From DATJGR01 sp963735085 (GTDB taxonomy: Bacteria; Pseudomonadota; Gammaproteobacteria; Pseudomonadales; Azotimanducaceae): a stretch of DNA of 64,000 nt. Both the position numbers and the translations under genes were made by a program. Below are positions 60,566 through 64,000 of the stretch, one piece after another. Below the pieces are notes generated by a model. It was not told the origin of the DNA and did no database searches. It saw only the letters and a list, made by a program, of their open reading frames with translations. The stretch lies in NCBI GenBank assembly GCA_963735085.1, contig CAVTJP010000006.1, positions 248,001 to 312,000 of the forward strand. The letters run 5' to 3'. How positions within the stretch are numbered: position 1 is the first letter of the stretch; the number at the start of each line of letters is the position of its first letter.

Positions 60566-61327
60566 GTGAATCACCCCGAGCGAAGTGTTTGGTCTCAACA
60601 GACATTGGACGATCGCCTCGCGCTCGGCAACATCCGCGACGCGCTGATCGGCGAGTCACTCGTATGGCCGCAGCTGCTGACGGAACTCGTGGTCCACAAC
60701 ACACAATTCGAGCACGTGAGCCTGCGTCAGGCAGAACTCGCCGGTGCGCATTTCATCGACTGCAATTTCGTCGACTGCACGTTTCGCAGTAGCGACCTTA
60801 CCGATAGCCACTTCGAACGTTGCCGTTTCTACGACGCCGACGCCCAAACGGCCTGCGATTTTTCGTACGCGATACTGCGCAACTGCAAGTTCGAGCATTG
60901 CGATCTGACCACCGCCACGTGTCCGCGCACGCGCGCATACGGCATTGACTTGCACCGCTGCCAGGCTTCCGGCATCGATTTCAGCAACGCTGATTTCTCA
61001 CTCGCGATCGGCGCACTGAGCGCGGCAACGTTTCGCGATTGCAATCTGGCATATGCGGATTTCAGCCGGACAACCTTGACCGGCGCGGTGTTCGCCGGTA
61101 GTCGCCTCTCACACAGCGTCTGGCACGATACGTCGTTGAGCGATGCGGACCTGTCCGACTGCGATCTCGACAACATCGAAGCGCGCGGTCTCGATCTACG
61201 CGGTGCCGACCTGCGCGATGCGCGTTTCAACCGACTCGATCCCCGCGAGATCGACTTGACCGGAGTGCGCCTACATGCCGAGCAGGGTCTCGAAATCCTG
61301 CGTACCCTGGGTATAGAGATCGAGTGA
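60566..61327 (+). CDS. Qnr-like pentapeptide-repeat protein
   Basis: A 253-residue pentapeptide-repeat protein. From about residue 45 onward there is a right-handed beta-helix of A(D/N)LXX-type repeats (FIDCNFVDCTF, DFSYAILRNCKF, FSNADFSL, FRDCNLAYADFS, DLSDCDLDNIEARGLDLRGADL). The block CRFYDADAQTACDFSYAIL, followed by GIDLHRCQASGIDF and a C-terminal LTGVRL...LEILRTLGI, closely resembles Qnr quinolone-resistance proteins, which mimic DNA and protect gyrase. Qnr proteins are about 215-218 residues; the extra 35 at the N-terminus are unusual. The start GTG 60566 is not backed by a strong ribosome-binding site, so the true N-terminus could be shorter. Confidence 0.75.
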   Translation: MNHPERSVWSQQTLDDRLALGNIRDALIGESLVWPQLLTELVVHNTQFEHVSLRQAELAGAHFIDCNFVDCTFRSSDLTDSHFERCRFYDADAQTACDFSYAILRNCKFEHCDLTTATCPRTRAYGIDLHRCQASGIDFSNADFSLAIGALSAATFRDCNLAYADFSRTTLTGAVFAGSRLSHSVWHDTSLSDADLSDCDLDNIEARGLDLRGADLRDARFNRLDPREIDLTGVRLHAEQGLEILRTLGIEIE

Positions 61328-61334
61328 CGGCTGA

Positions 61335-62138
61335 CTATGCCGGTTCCTTCGAAATCAGTTCAATCTCGAATATCAACGCCTCATTCGGGCCAATGCGATT
61401 ACCCGCGCCGCGGTCTTTATACGCAAGATCAGACGGCACGACGATGCGCCACTTGGAGCCGACCGGCATCAGCTGCAGCGCTTCGACCCACCCCGGAATC
61501 ACACCCTTGACCGGGAACGTTGCCGGCGCGCCGCGCTCAGCGGAGCTGTCGAAGACCGTGCCGTCGATCAACGTGCCGGTGTACTGGGTTGTTACGGTGT
61601 CGGTCAGTTTGGGCTTCGGACCTTTGCCCTCAACCAGCACCTCGTACTCGAGGCCGGATGCGGTTGTTACTACACCTTTCTTCTTGGCATTTTCAGCGAG
61701 GTAGGCTTTCGAGGCAGCCAGATTCTTCACTGCGAGTTCGCTCCGTTCCTCGGTGCGCGCTTCGTTCAACGCGTTCAACGACGCCAGCACCTCCGATTCG
61801 GCGACCTTGGCTTTTGCACCGGAGAAGCCGTCCTCCATGCCGCCCAGGAACGCTTTCGTGTCGAGCGCCTTGCCGTATTGGTTGTCGACATTTCCGGCGA
61901 TGTTGTAACCGAGTCCGTAGCTGGCCTTGGCTACGTCGGTATCCAGCGCCGGACCCTTCGGTGGAACGGGCGGCGGCGCCTTCTTTTCGCAGGCCACAAG
62001 GCTCAGCGCGATGACGAGCGCAGCAGCAGTTTGCCTGGCGGCGAACCTTACCGCGGACCCTGCTGCGGGCTGTTCGGAGAGCTCCGGCAAAGTCACAGAT
62101 CTTCGGGCCGCTACTTGCGGGGCCGTTGGAATCTTCAT
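61335..62138 (-). CDS. FKBP-type peptidyl-prolyl isomerase, lipoprotein (Mip/FkpA-like)
   Basis: A 267-residue putative lipoprotein isomerase. The N-terminal signal ends in a lipobox LVAC (C50), preceded by a hydrophobic stretch (37-49). A Mip-type N-terminal dimerisation region (SYGLGYNIAGNVDNQYGKALD, given by its ends) follows, then an FKBP domain (about 155-265) with TASGLEYEVLVEGKGPKPKLTD, VTTQYTGTLIDGTVFDSS and the WRIVVPSDLAYKDRG loop. It catalyses prolyl isomerisation at the periplasmic face. The leader before the hydrophobic core is longer than usual, so a downstream start is possible; AGGAAA lies 9 nt upstream of the ATG at 62138. Confidence 0.88.
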   Translation of the reverse strand: MKIPTAPQVAARRSVTLPELSEQPAAGSAVRFAARQTAAALVIALSLVACEKKAPPPVPPKGPALDTDVAKASYGLGYNIAGNVDNQYGKALDTKAFLGGMEDGFSGAKAKVAESEVLASLNALNEARTEERSELAVKNLAASKAYLAENAKKKGVVTTASGLEYEVLVEGKGPKPKLTDTVTTQYTGTLIDGTVFDSSAERGAPATFPVKGVIPGWVEALQLMPVGSKWRIVVPSDLAYKDRGAGNRIGPNEALIFEIELISKEPA

Positions 62139-62322
62139 ATCGTAGTTTCCTCGTCCGGATTACATCTTATTACTGTGGTTCCGGAGACCTTCGAATAGGC
62201 TCCATTATGCGTCAGAACCGCAGAGCCTTGATTGAGCGCGCTCGGTGGGCATTACCGTCCCATGGAACCCCGGTGCGACGCGGGCGTCAGAATACACGAC
62301 TTGCATTAGGCGGTGGAGACAG

Positions 62323-64000
62323 ATGTTTGATCCGAAGTTTGATCGCAGAGTACCTGTGCGACGCATAGCGCACGCGTTTGCCGTCGTCGTCATCGCGTTG
62401 ACAGCGACGTGGGCAACCGCTGCTCCGTCCGAAATCGGCACCGCCACGGTGTCGCCGAAGCCAACCGCGCCAGCCACGGCGACGGCCGCACCGCTGCCAT
62501 CCCAGGCATCAGATTATCATTTCCCGGTCCCGGAGCCGCTGCAACCACTCGACGTGCAGCCTCGAACGAGCCTGGCGATCGTCGAGCAGCTGCGGCACAA
62601 CCACTATCTGCACAAGCCGCTCAACGATGCCGAGTCGAGCGAACTGTTCGACAAATACATCAACACCCTCGACCCGGGTCACGCCTACTTCCTGGCGTCC
62701 GACATTCAAGCGCTCGAGAAGTATCGTTACGCGCTCGACGATGCGCTAAAGCGCGGTGATCTCGATCCGGCATTCGACATCTTCAACCGCTATGAGGCTC
62801 GCCTCGAAGAGCGCCTCGAGTTCCTGATCACACAGTTGGGTCAGGGCCTGAAGACGATGAATTTCAACACCAACGAAACCATCGAAATCGAACGCAAGGA
62901 CGCGCCGTGGGCCGCAACGACCGCCGACCTCGATACGCTGTGGCGCAAGCGCCTCAAAGCTGCTGTGCTTGCTATGAAGTTGAACGGCAAGCCGCTGGAC
63001 GAGATCCAGAACGTACTGACGAAGCGCTACAAGAACCGGCTGAAGCAAGCGACGCAGACGAATAGCGAGGATGCGTTTCAGGTATACGTGAACGCCTACG
63101 CCAGCACCTACGACCCACACACGCAATACTTTTCGCCGCGCACGTCGGAGAATTTCAACATCAACATGTCCTTGTCGCTGGAAGGCATCGGGGCCGTCCT
63201 GCGCACCAAGGACGATTACACTGAAGTCGTGCGCCTGGTACCCGCCGGACCGGCCGACAAAGCCGGCATGCTGAAACCTTCCGACCGGATCGTCGGCGTC
63301 GGCCAGGGTGACAACGGCAAGATCATCGATGTGGTCGGCTGGCGCCTCGACGACGTCGTCGAGTTGATACGCGGCCCTAAAGCCTCGGTCGTTCGGTTGG
63401 AGGTTATTCCTGCGTCCGCCACAGCCAGTGAAGGCAACACGCGCGTCGTCAGGATCGTGCGCAATACCGTGGAACTGGAAGAACAGTCAGCGCAGAAAAA
63501 GGTACTGACGGTTACACAAGGGGGCACTGCGCACAAGATCGGCATCATTGAGATCCCGACGTTCTACGTTGATTTCAAAGCCGTTCAGCAAGGCGATCCC
63601 GACTACAAGAGCACGACCCGCGATGTGCATGCACTGATCGATCAACTGAAAGCCGACAACGTCGAAGGCATCATCATCGATCTGCGCAACAATGGCGGCG
63701 GTTCACTGCAGGAAGCCGATTCACTGACAGGGCTGTTCGTGGGCTCGGGTCCGACGGTCCAGGTGAAAACCGCAAACCGCCGTGCCAACGTCTATTCCAA
63801 TACGGACGAGAAAATTGCCTGGGATGGTCCGCTGGCGGTGATGGTGAATCGGCTGTCGGCGTCCGCTTCAGAAATTTTCGCGGGTGCGATACAGGACTAC
63901 GGCCGCGGGCTGATCATCGGCAGCAAGACGTTCGGCAAAGGCACCGTACAAACATTGATCCCGCTCAACCGCGGCCAGTTGAAGATCACGCAGGCGAAGT
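62323..64000 (+). CDS. prc: Carboxy-terminal (tail-specific) protease Prc, 3' end outside window
   Basis: The frame opens at ATG 62323 (GGTGGAGA upstream) and continues past the last base, so about 559 residues are visible. A signal peptide (1-36) precedes an N-terminal helical domain. A PDZ domain (about 280-370) contains LEGIGAVLRTKDDY and AGMLKPSDRIVGVGQG. The S41 catalytic core has NNGGGSLQEAD and NRLSASASEIFAGAI with S514 and the Lys base K539 in TFGKGTVQ. Prc degrades tagged and misfolded periplasmic proteins in gammaproteobacteria. It is divergent from the FKBP gene, with 184 bp between them in which I see no strong promoter. Confidence 0.95.
   Translation, partial: MFDPKFDRRVPVRRIAHAFAVVVIALTATWATAAPSEIGTATVSPKPTAPATATAAPLPSQASDYHFPVPEPLQPLDVQPRTSLAIVEQLRHNHYLHKPLNDAESSELFDKYINTLDPGHAYFLASDIQALEKYRYALDDALKRGDLDPAFDIFNRYEARLEERLEFLITQLGQGLKTMNFNTNETIEIERKDAPWAATTADLDTLWRKRLKAAVLAMKLNGKPLDEIQNVLTKRYKNRLKQATQTNSEDAFQVYVNAYASTYDPHTQYFSPRTSENFNINMSLSLEGIGAVLRTKDDYTEVVRLVPAGPADKAGMLKPSDRIVGVGQGDNGKIIDVVGWRLDDVVELIRGPKASVVRLEVIPASATASEGNTRVVRIVRNTVELEEQSAQKKVLTVTQGGTAHKIGIIEIPTFYVDFKAVQQGDPDYKSTTRDVHALIDQLKADNVEGIIIDLRNNGGGSLQEADSLTGLFVGSGPTVQVKTANRRANVYSNTDEKIAWDGPLAVMVNRLSASASEIFAGAIQDYGRGLIIGSKTFGKGTVQTLIPLNRGQLKITQAK

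Overview
This is a 64 kb, G+C-rich, densely coding chromosomal segment, most likely from a gammaproteobacterium. ZipA, a complete ccmABCDEFGHI cluster, the divergent tesA / ybbA-ybbP pair, BolA, a YheU-type UPF0270 protein, DUF1244, TtcA and an E. coli-type CTG-N10-CAG LexA operator all point that way. I cannot name the genus. There are no tRNA or rRNA genes, CRISPR arrays, prophage or complete insertion sequences. No gene-free stretch exceeds about 300 bp.

Layout. 1-3.9 kb: the 3' end of an MFS transporter, a DDN-type flavin/deazaflavin oxidoreductase, a DUF222/HNH nuclease behind a perfect LexA-type operator, and an MBL-fold hydrolase. 3.9-17.2 kb (minus): a tightly packed carbon operon in the order tal, ROK/polyphosphate-glucokinase-like, pgi, DUF2090 aldolase-like, gnd, zwf, pgl, glgX, GH63-type glucosidase, persulfide dioxygenase-rhodanese fusion. 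17.3-23.8 kb (minus): smc, zipA, ligA. 24-32.2 kb: a GntR regulator and the cytochrome c maturation operon. 32.3-38.6 kb (minus): TonB-dependent receptor, periplasmic PQQ-type sugar dehydrogenase, PpnN nucleosidase and GH13 glucosidase, all joined by stop/start overlaps. 38.8-46.9 kb: two small genes, then an ArcA/TorR-like response regulator and a 2114-residue Ser/Thr kinase-ATPase-GAF-PAS-histidine kinase-REC-HPt protein. 46.9-56 kb: ttcA, ybbP-ybbA, tesA, a TetR regulator with a convergent SDR, trhO, bolA, a PP2C phosphatase and terC. 56.2-64 kb: DUF1244, a NatAB-like ABC exporter, an unidentified gene, lepB, a small membrane protein, a Qnr-like pentapeptide-repeat protein, a lipoprotein FKBP isomerase and the start of prc.

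How genes work together. The carbon operon couples release of glucose units from stored or imported glucans (GlgX, GH63 enzyme) to phosphorylation (ROK kinase) and oxidation through the pentose phosphate pathway (Pgi, Zwf, Pgl, Gnd, Tal). It also carries an unassigned DUF2090 aldolase and a sulfur-detoxifying fusion enzyme. A second sugar module (TonB receptor, PQQ sugar dehydrogenase, GH13 enzyme) lies next to the ccm genes. Many junctions are 4-nt GTGA, ATGA or TTGA overlaps, so translational coupling is a pervasive theme.

The observations I consider most worth following are the SOS-box-controlled DUF222/HNH gene that carries two copies of a 16-bp palindrome, the Qnr-like protein, the carbon operon with its DUF2090 and persulfide dioxygenase members, the giant kinase with its response regulator, the duplicated C-terminal module in CcmI, and two families of short dispersed intergenic repeats.
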